The notes beneath the pieces are model-generated. The model was not told the DNA's origin. It ran no database searches and saw only the letters and a program-made list of their open reading frames with translations. DNA of 64,000 nucleotides from Roseiarcus sp963721905 (GTDB taxonomy: Bacteria; Pseudomonadota; Alphaproteobacteria; Rhizobiales; Beijerinckiaceae). Both the position numbers and the translations under genes were made by a program. The number at the start of each line of letters is the position of its first letter. The stretch's first letter is position 1. Location of the stretch: the NCBI GenBank assembly GCA_963721905.1, contig CAVRMF010000019.1:62001-126000 (forward strand). Direction: 5' to 3'. Of the stretch, positions 8,482-16,513 are shown piece after piece.

Positions 8482-9339
8482 CTAATCCCGCAGGAGCTCG
8501 TTGATCCCGGTCTTGGCGCGCGTCTGCGCGTCCACCGTCTTCACGATCACCGCGCAATAGAGCGATGGGCCGGGCGAGCCGTCGGGCAGGGCTTTGCCGG
8601 GCAGCGAGCCCGACACCACCACCGAATAGGGCGGCACGTAGCCGGCATGGACCTTGCCGGTCGTCCGGTCGACGATCTTGGTCGAAGCCGAAATGAAGAC
8701 CCCCATCGAGATCACCGAGCCCTCTCCGACGATCACGCCCTCGACGACTTCCGATCGCGCGCCGACGAAGCAGTCGTCCTCGATGATGGTCGGGTTCGCC
8801 TGCAACGGCTCGAGCACGCCGCCGATGCCCACCCCGCCCGAGAGATGCACGTTCTTGCCGATTTGCGCGCAGGAGCCGACCGTGACCCAGGTGTCGACCA
8901 TGGTCTTAGGCCCGACGTAGGCGCCGAGATTGACGAAGCTCGGCATCAGGATGACGTCGCGCCCGATGAAGGCCGAACGCCGCACGATCGCGCCCGGAAC
9001 CGCCCGCAGTCCCGCGTCGCGGAAGCGTTTCTCGCCCCAGCCCTCGAACTTCGAGGGGATCTTGTCCCACCACGCAGCCTGGCCCGGGCCGCCCTCGATG
9101 ATCCGGTTGTCATTGAGGCGGAACGAGAGCAGCACCGCCTTCTTGAGCCACTGGTTGACCTTCCAGGAGTTCGGCCCGGTCGCGCCAGAAATCTTCTCCG
9201 CGACCCTCGCCTTGCCGGCGTCGAGCAGATCAAGCGCCGCCTCGACCGCGTCGCGCACGTCCCCGGTCGTCTGCGGATTGATCCTCGCCCTATCCTCGAA
9301 GGCGTCATCGATCAGCGTCTGAAGGCGGGCGTCGGTCAT
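8482..9339 (-). CDS. dapD: Tetrahydrodipicolinate N-succinyltransferase
   Basis: 285 residues, the full length for this enzyme of lysine and diaminopimelate synthesis (succinylase branch), which adds succinyl from succinyl-CoA to tetrahydrodipicolinate. After an N-terminal helical domain, the left-handed beta-helix is plain in hexapeptide-like turns (AFIGRDVILMPSFVNLGAYVG, VTVGSCAQIGKNVHLSGG). The family-typical C-terminus INELLRD is present. AGGAAA precedes the ATG at 9339. A scrap of a second dapD tail lies at 2338-2385. Confidence 0.96.
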   Translation of the reverse strand: MTDARLQTLIDDAFEDRARINPQTTGDVRDAVEAALDLLDAGKARVAEKISGATGPNSWKVNQWLKKAVLLSFRLNDNRIIEGGPGQAAWWDKIPSKFEGWGEKRFRDAGLRAVPGAIVRRSAFIGRDVILMPSFVNLGAYVGPKTMVDTWVTVGSCAQIGKNVHLSGGVGIGGVLEPLQANPTIIEDDCFVGARSEVVEGVIVGEGSVISMGVFISASTKIVDRTTGKVHAGYVPPYSVVVSGSLPGKALPDGSPGPSLYCAVIVKTVDAQTRAKTGINELLRD

Positions 9340-9541
9340 GGGTTTCCTGGGTAAATGGGCGGCGCGGTTTCCCCCGCCGCAAGCCCGGTTGTCAATGGCA
9401 GCGGCGCGCGGGGATTCACCTTGAACGAATTCGACGCGGCGATTGGTTCGTCGAGCCGCGAAAGGTCTACTCCCCGGATCGCCGCCGTCGTTGCCGGAAA
9501 CGCGATATTGACATCAGAAGTCATGGCTAGCATCACGCATC

Positions 9542-9778
9542 ATGCGGACGACGCTCGATATCGACGACCCTATTCTGAGAGAGGTCAAAGCCATCCGCGA
9601 GCGGGAGGGTCGCTCGATCGGGGCGGTTGTCTCCGAGCTCCTGGCCGAGGCGCTCGCCCGTCGCCGCCCGCCGCGGACCCGGCCGCCGTTCCGCTGGACC
9701 TCCCGCCCGATGAAGTCGCTCGTCGATCTCGCGGGCAAGGAGGCCGTCTACGCGGTCCTCGATGCAGATCGATCGTGA
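9542..9778 (+). CDS. vapB: VapB-type ribbon-helix-helix antitoxin
   Basis: 78 residues. The N-terminus MRTTLDIDDPILREVKAI is the usual ribbon-helix-helix strand and first helix, and REGRSIGAVVSELLAEAL gives the second helix. The C-terminal part would bind the toxin. Its stop overlaps the start of the vapC remnant (GTGA at 9775-9778), the normal coupled order for vapBC. The antitoxin frame is undamaged while its toxin is broken. Confidence 0.82.
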   Translation: MRTTLDIDDPILREVKAIREREGRSIGAVVSELLAEALARRRPPRTRPPFRWTSRPMKSLVDLAGKEAVYAVLDADRS

Positions 9779-10196
9779 GCTATTCGCTCGACGTCAACCT
9801 GCTCCCGGCCCGGAAATCCTCTGTCTGACATGGCCGACGCTGATGTCCTATCTGCGCATCGCCACTCATCCGCGCATCTTCTCAGCGCCGCTGTCGCCGG
9901 CCGAAGCCCTCGGAAACGTCTCCGCGCTCATCGAGTTGCCTCACGTGCGCGCCCTATCCGAGCAGGACGGCTTCATCGACGCCTATAAGCACGTGGCCGG
10001 CGACACGCCGGTTCGCGGGAACCTCGTCCCCGACGTCCGCATTGCAGCGATCCTCTATCAGCACAGCGTCCGCACGCTCTACACCAACGACCGTGATTTC
10101 CGGAAATTCCGGTCGCTCGACGTGCAAGACCCTTTCCGTGAGCACTGCTCTGATCTCGTCTTTCGGCTCAAATTGCGGCAGTATGCAACCGTATGA
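9775..10196 (+). pseudogene. vapC: VapC PIN-domain toxin, internal deletion and frameshift
   Basis: A PIN-domain RNase toxin in two frames. GTG at 9775 begins SYSLDVNLL, which carries the first catalytic Asp, but the frame ends nine codons later at 9828. The rest of the family sequence resumes in another frame from about 9805 (PEILCLTWPTLMSYLRIATHP) and runs through VPDVRIAAIL and LYTNDRDFRKF to the TGA at 10194-10196. The segment that normally joins LDVNLL to the PEILCLTW strand, about 25 codons in relatives, is missing. The product would be inactive. Its stop overlaps the start of the next gene (ATGA). Confidence 0.82.
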
Positions 10197-10492
10197 ACCA
10201 AGCTGCGCTGATCGAGGTCCTGGGGCGGTATGATGCGGCTCTGCGCGAGAACGGCGCGACAGGGCTATTCATCTTCGGCTCCCGGGCTGTTGGCAGGCAG
10301 CGGCCCGACAGCGACCTCGATCTCTTCATCGATTACGACCCGGACACCAAAATTCCGAACATGTTCCGACTCATGCAAATCGAAGAAGAGATTTCGGAGG
10401 CTCTTGGCATACCGGTGACGATCACGACACGGGATGCGCTTCACCCCCTGATGAGGGAAAGCATCGAGCGAGACGCGATTCGGGTCTCGTAA
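10193..10492 (+). CDS. mntA: MNT-type minimal nucleotidyltransferase antitoxin
   Basis: 99 residues with the DNA polymerase beta-like nucleotidyltransferase signature: GSRAVGRQRPDSDLDLFID, where GS and the D-x-D pair bind nucleotide and metal. In MntA/HepT modules this protein neutralises the HEPN RNase by adding AMP to it. It starts inside the vapC remnant stop (ATGA) and its TAA overlaps the hepT start (TAATG), so vapB, vapC, mntA and hepT form one packed run. The antitoxin frame and motif are intact. Confidence 0.88.
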   Translation: MNQAALIEVLGRYDAALRENGATGLFIFGSRAVGRQRPDSDLDLFIDYDPDTKIPNMFRLMQIEEEISEALGIPVTITTRDALHPLMRESIERDAIRVS

Positions 10493-10847
10493 TGGCAAAG
10501 GACCCGACGATCGGCATTCGGGATTGCCTCGCCGAGATTGCAATTTTGCACGAGATCGAGGCCCGCGCAAAATTGGAAGCCTTTCGGAGTGACCCTATCG
10601 TTCGTCGCACAGCCGCCTACGCGATCCAGACCATCTCAGAGGCCGTGCCCGCATTCCGGACGACTGGCTGGCGGAATTCCCGACCGAGCCGTGGGCGCAG
10701 ATCAAGGGTATCGGCAACCGTATCCGTCATGAGTATTTTCGCATCGACGACGCCATTCTTTGGGAGATCATCACGATTGACGCCCACGCCCTGAAGACCG
10801 TGATGGAGGCAATGCTGGTGCGGCATGCCGGGCAGAACCGTGACTGA
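10492..10847 (+). pseudogene. hepT: HEPN (DUF86/HepT-like) toxin, frameshifted
   Basis: The N-terminal half (DPTIGIRDCLAEIAILHEIE to AYAIQTISEAV) is in the frame of the ATG at 10492. The C-terminal half continues one frame back as RIPDDWLAEFPTEPWAQIKG, then GNRIRHEYFRIDDAILW, ending at TGA 10845-10847. Adding one base near 10646-10650 would restore a full DUF86 protein (EAV-RRIPD). The active site is the GN-x-x-RH variant of the HEPN RNase motif, which also occurs in intact relatives. As written, translation runs out of frame before the catalytic His. Confidence 0.83.
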
Positions 10848-11066
10848 TCCGGATGCTGCCGCGGCCCTGCTCGCATTTCCACTCATCTCGATAGCAGTCG
10901 AAGGGTGCTTTGATTCACCGCCGCCCGAGGAGGCAGTTCGACCAGCATCGAAGCGCACCCTGCTCGCACCTTTGGGGATCGAAGACGCGGAAGGCTTGAG
11001 CGGGTGCGATGCTCGTCGCTTTTCGACTGGCCGGTCTATGCGCGCTTGAGACGCACTATGCGAGCC

Positions 11067-11486
11067 TCATCGCGTTCGCGCAATGCAGACCCCCGCGATG
11101 CCCCACCGCGTCGCCCGCACGCTGATGTCCCTGCGCCCGCGCAGCGCGGGGTCAGCGGTGATGAGAGTCAGCGCGCGATTGAGGCAATGGGCGACGAGCA
11201 TGCGGTCGAACGGGTCGCGATGGTTCCAGTCGAGCGCGCCCGCATTCTCGGCGTCGGCCGCGTCGATCGCGAGTTCCTCAAAGCCCGCGTCCGCCGCGGC
11301 GGCCCGCGCCGAACCATCGTAAGCAAGCTTGCCGAGTCGCCGTTTGATCGCGATCTCCCAGAACGAGGCCGCGCTGACATAGACCGCGACATCCGTGCGC
11401 CGGATGACGGCAGCCGCCTCATCGGAGAGCCGCTTGGAGCGAGCCTCGAATCAGAAAAACACGTGAGTAGCGAGGAGGAAGCTCAA
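11067..11486 (-). pseudogene. VapC PIN-domain toxin with nonsense codon and altered catalytic Asp
   Basis: Reading from TTG 11486, which overlaps the antitoxin stop, gives LSFLLATHVFF, then TGA at 11451-11453, then FEARSKRLSDEAAAVIRR in the same frame. The rest is a good PIN domain: SAASFWEIAIKRRLGKL, WNHRDPFDRMLVAHCL, LTLITAD. Relatives read LLLDTHVFLW at the start. Here the catalytic Asp is Ala (GAT/GAC to GCT) and the Trp codon is TGA. Two independent inactivating changes without any frame loss make this a clear toxin pseudogene. Confidence 0.85.
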
Positions 11487-11722
11487 TCCGATCCCTCGAA
11501 ATCCTCGATGACGCCCTCATCCGCGGCATCGAAGTCGTCGGCGATATTTCGGACTTTCATCAATCCGGATGGGCGCCGCACGCGCTGGTTTTTCGGCAGG
11601 GGCGCGAGCCGCGCCTTGGCGACGCCGTTCTTGGCGATGATGATCTCCTCGCCCCGCTCGGCGGCGTCGACCAGCGCCGAAAGATGGGTCTTGGCTTCGT
11701 AGAGATTGACCGTCCGCGCCAT
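11483..11722 (-). CDS. Phd/YefM-type antitoxin
   Basis: 79 residues. The N-terminus MARTVNLYEAKTHLSALVD and the block ERGEEIIIAKNGVAKARLAP are the standard Phd/YefM fold, which binds operator DNA. The acidic C-terminal tail would fold onto the VapC-type toxin. The stop codon overlaps the TTG of the broken vapC downstream. The frame is intact. Confidence 0.85.
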   Translation of the reverse strand: MARTVNLYEAKTHLSALVDAAERGEEIIIAKNGVAKARLAPLPKNQRVRRPSGLMKVRNIADDFDAADEGVIEDFEGSD

Positions 11723-12015
11723 GCCGCGACCTTAAGCGCGGCGGAGTGATTGGTCGAGTTGGTCAAGCGTGGCCTCCGGGATAGCGGCCCCTTGAACGGC
11801 GGGCGTCAGCCCGGCAGACGAAGGTTTGGCGCTGGGTCTTCTTCCAACCGCCGCCCGCCGCGCGAAGGCGCATTCCTCCGGGCTCTAGGGTCAAAACCCC
11901 ATCAGCTTGACCGGTTTCGACGTAGAGCTGCTGTTGCGGATCGCCACCGCGAACAGCGCATGTGGGAGGGTAAGCGGGCCTTGCCCCGAGGCGCGGGTTC
12001 CGCCCTGAGCGGGCA
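11723..12015. other. Intergenic region, no gene recognised
   Basis: About 290 bp. It contains a 19-base sequence at 11885-11903 that recurs in inverted orientation at 15944-15962. No coding potential was convincing on either strand. Confidence 0.4.
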
Positions 12016-12170
12016 CTAATAAATACAAATCTCCGCCTTCGGCAGCGGCGGCTTTCCGAGAATCATATCGGAGGCCTTCTCGACCACCTTGATCGTTGGG
12101 CCGTTCGTGTTGCAGGAGGGACGAACGGCATCACGGAGGCATCCACCACGCGCAGCCCGTCGATCCGGCG
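12016..12170 (-). pseudogene. C-terminal fragment of a GMC-type oxidoreductase
   Basis: The minus strand reads RIDGLRVVDASVMPFV and then, after a one-base slip near GTCCC at about 12118, PSCNTNGPTIKVVEKASDMI to a TAG at 12016-12018. This is the conserved C-terminal signature of FAD-dependent GMC (choline/alcohol dehydrogenase) proteins. No GMC sequence is recognisable further upstream and there is no FAD-binding N-terminus, so only about 50 codons survive, and they are frameshifted. Confidence 0.75.
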
Positions 12171-12412
12171 AAGCTTGAGGATCTTCTCGGACTGGTAGGC
12201 ATAGCCGGTTGCCTTGCGAAAGAGGCTGCTCTTGAGCCGCTCTCGCCGCCGAAGCGAAGGTATACAATTGGAATTTCGAGAGACCGCCTCCAGGGGCGGT
12301 CCATCTTAGAGCCTGCCTATTTCGGCGGCGGCGACAGCCGGCTTGCCCGGCATTGCCGCCCGCATGCGCTCCGGGCGCGAAAAGATCGCAAACTGCCCGG
12401 GCGTTGAAGGCT

Positions 12413-14518
12413 TCACGCATGAGGATTGGGCCGAACTCGACCGTCTTGTATCGCTTTCAGAATGCCGTTGCGGATTAGCCCGCGGGCGACATAGGGGGCA
12501 AGCTGAACGCTGAAATCGTCAGACGAAACGCCGGCGCAGGCGAGATCGGCGATCTTTCGGCCAAACGCCGCCGCATCGAAGAGCTTCTCGCTGAGACCCG
12601 CCCAAAAGGCTGAGATTTTTGCGTCTTCGCCCGGCGCGACGCCATTCGCTTTCAGCCGCGCGAGTCGCTGATCGATGGAACTTTTTCGATAACCGTCGGC
12701 GACATATTTTGTCGCATCCGCGATCCATTCGCCGACAATCGTGTCGGTGAGGTCTACTTCGTCGGCGTTAATTGCGGCGATGACAGGATTAAAGACGGCA
12801 CCTGAGGCCAGCGCTCGAAATACGAATGCCCCCGAAAGTGACGCGCCCTGAAGCTGCGCCTCAACGAGCGACGCGCCCTGAAGCTGCGCCTCAACGAGCG
12901 ACGCGCCCTGAAGCTGCGCGCGGTTGAGCGACGCGCCCTGAAGTGGCGCGCGGTCGAGCGACGCGCCCTGAAGCTGCGCCTCAACGAGCGACGCGCCCTG
13001 AAGGTCCGCCTGAACGAGTGACGCGCCCTGAAGCTGCGCGCGGTTGAGCGACGCGCCCTGAAGCTGCGCCTCAACGAGCGACGCGCCCTGAAGCTGCGCG
13101 AAGTCGAGCGACGCGCCCTGAAGCTGCGCCTCAACGAGTGACGCGCCCTGAAGGTCCGCCTGAACGAGCGACGCGCCCTGAAGCTGCGCGAAGTCGAGCG
13201 ACGCGTTCACAAGGCTTGTCCCCGCGTCGTCCAGCCGCGTGCCAGCAATTTGCGCTCCCGCCAAGGACGCGTCGTCAAGCGTAACGCTCCGCAGGTCCGC
13301 CCGGCTAAGGTTGACATAGCGCAGATCCGCCGCGACCAGATTACGCGGGCCAGTCCGCAAGGTTCTCGCCCCCTCCCAAGGCTTCAGTCCGTGGTCTTTG
13401 CCGCGCTCCTCCATTCCTTTGAGCTTTTCTTCGTCGACGAACGTTTCGTTGGCCAGCCGCAAGGTCCCGGGAATGACGCGGCGCGCGTCGGGCACGTGGA
13501 TGAACCAAGCCACCTCGAACTGCGAACCCGGTTCCGGCCATTCGGCCCATTCGCCAAACATGACGCCCAGCATCGAAGGGGCGGTCGCCTCTTTCCCGGA
13601 CTCTCCCTGGAAAGGCCACGTCATTGCCGCATGGAACGCCTGCGCCGGCTTGGTCCCGTCCATCCACTCGCGCGGAAAGGTCAGTGCGAAGCAGGAGGCG
13701 GCGAGCACGGCGAGGCTCGGCGGCGACGCCGCGACATATCCAATCGAAAGCGGAACCCAACGATCGCGAAGGCGCCATTCGCCGCGGCCCAAGACGACGC
13801 CGGGCCATAGGAACCAGAGCAGCGCGAGATCGGCGATCAGGGCGCCGCGATGCACCCAGGTCACCCACTCCGCTTGATAGGGCAGAAAGCGGTACTGTAA
13901 CGCCATCAGCACCACGAGCGGGGCGATGACGATCGTCGCCCAGGCGACGAGCATCAGCAAATATCTGACCGCGCGTTCGCCCTTGCCGCGCGGACCGGCG
14001 AGGTATTGCACGAGAATGTCGTTGGGCAATTGCCGGCGCAGATTGCGGGCGGGTTCGTCTTTTGCCGCCTCGCCGGGAAAAACGTCGCCCAAAATCTTGT
14101 TGTAGCTCGTGATCTTTTCCGAGAGGAGGGCGAGTTGCAGAAGCAGATAGAAATGGAACACCACGAAAAACCACGGCGCGATGACAAAGAACGCGACCAG
14201 CGGCAATTCGACGTCGAGCAGCGGCAGCTTGATCGGCGTTTCCAGGAAAAGCTGACGATGGGTGACCGACCCGGCGGCGATGACGAGATAGGTGCCGAGC
14301 GTTACGAAGGTCACCCACAGGCCACGCACGAAGTCGCCCGCGTCATCGACCGCTGCGCGCACGGCGTCAAAGTCGGCGGCCTTCTCCGATAGCGCTTTGC
14401 GGCGCAGGTCTTCGGGATCGGGCAGGGGGTCGGCGGGCGTCACAGCGCGCGACGGTCGGTTGCGAAGCCAAAGCCCCGCATCGCCGCCACGACGCCACCT
14501 CGTTCGCGACCCCGCCAT
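12413..14518 (-). CDS. Membrane protein with pentapeptide-repeat domain
   Basis: 701 residues from the ATG at 14518; a TTG at 14542 is also possible. The N-terminal half has about four membrane helices (FVTLGTYLVIAAGS, LVAFFVIAPWFFVVFHFYLL, YLLMLVAWATIVIAPLVVLM, LIADLALLWFLWPGVVLG) and a further hydrophobic stretch. A soluble linker and then a pentapeptide domain follow (AADLRYVNLSRADLRSVTL, then 12 copies of a ten-residue unit of the ASLVEAQLQG type). Such domains fold as a right-handed quadrilateral beta-helix. A helical tail of about 130 residues ends the protein. The function is unknown; membrane attachment suggests a scaffold or effector role. Confidence 0.82.
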   Translation of the reverse strand: MAGSRTRWRRGGDAGLWLRNRPSRAVTPADPLPDPEDLRRKALSEKAADFDAVRAAVDDAGDFVRGLWVTFVTLGTYLVIAAGSVTHRQLFLETPIKLPLLDVELPLVAFFVIAPWFFVVFHFYLLLQLALLSEKITSYNKILGDVFPGEAAKDEPARNLRRQLPNDILVQYLAGPRGKGERAVRYLLMLVAWATIVIAPLVVLMALQYRFLPYQAEWVTWVHRGALIADLALLWFLWPGVVLGRGEWRLRDRWVPLSIGYVAASPPSLAVLAASCFALTFPREWMDGTKPAQAFHAAMTWPFQGESGKEATAPSMLGVMFGEWAEWPEPGSQFEVAWFIHVPDARRVIPGTLRLANETFVDEEKLKGMEERGKDHGLKPWEGARTLRTGPRNLVAADLRYVNLSRADLRSVTLDDASLAGAQIAGTRLDDAGTSLVNASLDFAQLQGASLVQADLQGASLVEAQLQGASLDFAQLQGASLVEAQLQGASLNRAQLQGASLVQADLQGASLVEAQLQGASLDRAPLQGASLNRAQLQGASLVEAQLQGASLVEAQLQGASLSGAFVFRALASGAVFNPVIAAINADEVDLTDTIVGEWIADATKYVADGYRKSSIDQRLARLKANGVAPGEDAKISAFWAGLSEKLFDAAAFGRKIADLACAGVSSDDFSVQLAPYVARGLIRNGILKAIQDGRVRPNPHA
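12841..13200. repeat. Twelve exact-length 30-bp tandem repeats inside the pentapeptide gene
   Basis: Twelve consecutive 30-base units, each beginning ACGCGCCCTGAAG on the plus strand, with variation confined mostly to the last ten bases. Each unit encodes two pentapeptides. The near identity at DNA level points to recent expansion or gene conversion. Confidence 0.95.
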
Positions 14519-15095
14519 CGTAAGCCACCGGACTGCTGACAAGCATGCCTACGCCGCGCGGTCGGATTTTGCCAGGATTGCCCAAGAGCAAACTGGCGGG
14601 TTTTGCGTCCGCGGCGTCTTTCGGGCTTAGGCCCGCCCAGGACCCCGGACACCCGAGTCGCCGCCGCCATTGAAGCCGACATTTAGAGGAGCGGCTTTTG
14701 TGATTGCCTTTGGCCTTTAGCGCACTCCTTCCCTAACGGGGCCGATCAGGAACGGCAGAAATAGGGTCGAATTGACCCGTTCGCCAAGCCGTCGGCGAAT
14801 ACCCGCTCTTTGCGCGAAGCGGACGGCCGGAGCCGACGACCGGAGCTGGTGGGTTTAGCGCAAGCTGGACCCGTTTGGCTGGCGCTCTCGGCCTGTTCTT
14901 AACAGGCGATTAGGTCCTCCGAGCACGCATTGGACTCACAAGCGCAACATACGTGCGGTCTGGTAAGGTAAACTGCGAGACTGTCCTTGCTATAATTTTA
15001 ATAACGCGGTCCTTGGCGCCATCTTTGCGACCCTTCCCTCTAGAAAATGTGGTGTGTCTATTTGACACGATAGCGGCTGAAGTGGAGGCAAGAGC
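14519..15095. other. Long intergenic region before the LuxR-type gene
   Basis: About 570 bp without a supported gene. The half nearest the pentapeptide gene is GC-rich. The last 150 bases are noticeably AT-richer and contain TATAAT at 14991-14996, with no good -35 partner. TTGACA at 15062-15067 lies too near the start codon for a standard promoter. The promoter of the downstream regulator is probably here but cannot be fixed. Confidence 0.4.
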
Positions 15096-15893
15096 ATGAC
15101 GGAAGGTAATAGCCCGGCAACAGAAGAAGAGTTCGCGCAGGAGAGGTGCTCGCCGTTGGTTGACGATGCAACTTACGTTCTGAACGATTACGTGCATTAC
15201 GGGGCGTCCTGGTCAGAGCACGGCGGGACTAAGGACAAAAGTAAGATGATCTGCAGCCATGAGGGCTACTGCAGAAATAATAGCGGCCATATCGCGCTGA
15301 TTGAGAGTAGAATCTTCTTGGGGGACTGCATCCGCCGCAGCCTGCAGTCGGCCTTTTCTTTAACAGTCACTACGTATTCATCGATGTCTGAACTGCGCCA
15401 GCACTGCAGTGACCATAGGCTTGTCGTGCTTTCTTTGCTTGAGGCCGAAAAGGAAGCACGTTTTCATACGCTGAAAACGCTCCTCGAATTGCTCCCAGGA
15501 ATCCCGGTCATTGTTCTTGCGGACAAGAACGACCCGGAGCTAGCGCGAACCGCAATTTGCTATGGAGCGAAGGGATATATCCCTTTCACTATGGAATTTG
15601 GCATCGCGGTAGAGGCGGTGCGTTTTGTCCTGGCTGGCGGAACCTATGCGCCGGTGGATTATATGGCGTGGCCTCGCGTGCCGGCGGTTCCACTGTCCGC
15701 TGCGGCGGGCGCTGTTACAAGCCGCGAACTTGCAGTTGGTCGCGCGATCCAACAAGGTAAGTCGAATAAAGTAATAGCTTACGACATGAACATGTGTGAA
15801 AGCACGGTGAAGGTCCACGTGCGGAATATAATGAAAAAATTGAAAGCAAAGAACCGTACAGACGTCGCGATGCGTCTCAGCGCGCTGATTTGA
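15096..15893 (+). CDS. LuxR-family regulator with atypical receiver domain
   Basis: 265 residues; GGAGG at 15084-15088 supports the ATG at 15096. Residues about 65-185 resemble a response-regulator receiver (HIALIESRIFLGDCIRRSL, GIPVIVLADKND, YGAKGYIPF), but the phospho-acceptor Asp is replaced (RLVVLSLLEAE, Ser where Asp is expected) and the acidic pair reads IES. The C-terminal 65 residues are a LuxR helix-turn-helix (TSRELAVGRAIQQGKSNKVI, ESTVKVHVRNIMKKL). It probably binds DNA without classical phosphorylation. Base composition is lower in GC than the flanks and codon use differs, suggesting acquisition by transfer. It is a single-gene unit. Confidence 0.85.
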   Translation: MTEGNSPATEEEFAQERCSPLVDDATYVLNDYVHYGASWSEHGGTKDKSKMICSHEGYCRNNSGHIALIESRIFLGDCIRRSLQSAFSLTVTTYSSMSELRQHCSDHRLVVLSLLEAEKEARFHTLKTLLELLPGIPVIVLADKNDPELARTAICYGAKGYIPFTMEFGIAVEAVRFVLAGGTYAPVDYMAWPRVPAVPLSAAAGAVTSRELAVGRAIQQGKSNKVIAYDMNMCESTVKVHVRNIMKKLKAKNRTDVAMRLSALI

Positions 15894-15996
15894 CCCGTCA
15901 CAATGACCGATTTGTGCGAAGCGGCCACCGGCGAAAGCGGACCGATGGGGTTTTGACCCTAGCCCCGTCGGCCAAATGGGCACTCTCAATGCGGCG

Positions 15997-16464
15997 TCAG
16001 CGGGAGACGGCCGTTGGATAAGGGTCCGGCAGAGCGATGGAGCCGGTCTCCAGCAGGGACTTCAGGTTGGAGATGACCTTCGGCCAGCCGCCGGACACCG
16101 CCTCGATGAATTTCGAGGGTTCGCGCTCGATCGTGTGGGTGATGGAGAGCTTGACCGCCGTTCCACTGGGTTCCAGTTCCATCGTGCAGTGCGAGAAGCC
16201 TTCGGCCTTGAGCTCGGGCTTGAACTGATTCTGCCAGCGGATCACCAGGCGCCGCGGCGGCTCCGCCTCGACGATCTCGCCGGCGTCGAGGATCTGATCC
16301 TCGCCGAACACAAGCTTCCACGAAGATCCCGGCATCCACTGGCTTTCGCAGTGATTGCCGAACCAGTACTGCTTCATGAACTCCGCGTCGTCGGTCAGGG
16401 CTGACCACAGCGTCTCCGGCGTGGTGCGGATGTAGGTCACGTACACAAAGGTCGATCTAGTCAT
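15997..16464 (-). CDS. SRPBCC/AHSA1 domain protein
   Basis: 155 residues of the START-like AHSA1 group: VYVTYIRTTPETLWSALTDD at the start, MPGSSWKLVFG, and IEAVSGGWPKVISNLKSLLE at the end. The fold is a helix-grip with a hydrophobic cavity; ligands are unknown. It follows an ArsR-type repressor by 49 bases on the same strand, a widespread pairing in which the repressor controls the SRPBCC gene. Confidence 0.88.
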   Translation of the reverse strand: MTRSTFVYVTYIRTTPETLWSALTDDAEFMKQYWFGNHCESQWMPGSSWKLVFGEDQILDAGEIVEAEPPRRLVIRWQNQFKPELKAEGFSHCTMELEPSGTAVKLSITHTIEREPSKFIEAVSGGWPKVISNLKSLLETGSIALPDPYPTAVSR

Positions 16465-16513
16465 CGGCTTTCTCCAGTCGTTGTTTCAGATCCGAGAGCG
16501 CCTCGAGGCGCGG

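Noticed and set aside
10492..10847. Loss of the HEPN catalytic Arg as an inactivating change
   Set aside because: The GN-x-x-RH variant occurs in otherwise normal DUF86 proteins as far as I know, so only the frameshift is used as evidence of inactivity.
10848..11066. A 74-codon plus-strand frame
   Set aside because: Low-complexity GC-rich translation without motif or ribosome site; treated as spacer between two TA remnants.
12841..13200. Possible CRISPR array (regular 30-bp repeats)
   Set aside because: The repeats are directly adjacent with no unique spacers, and they encode pentapeptides in frame within a longer protein.
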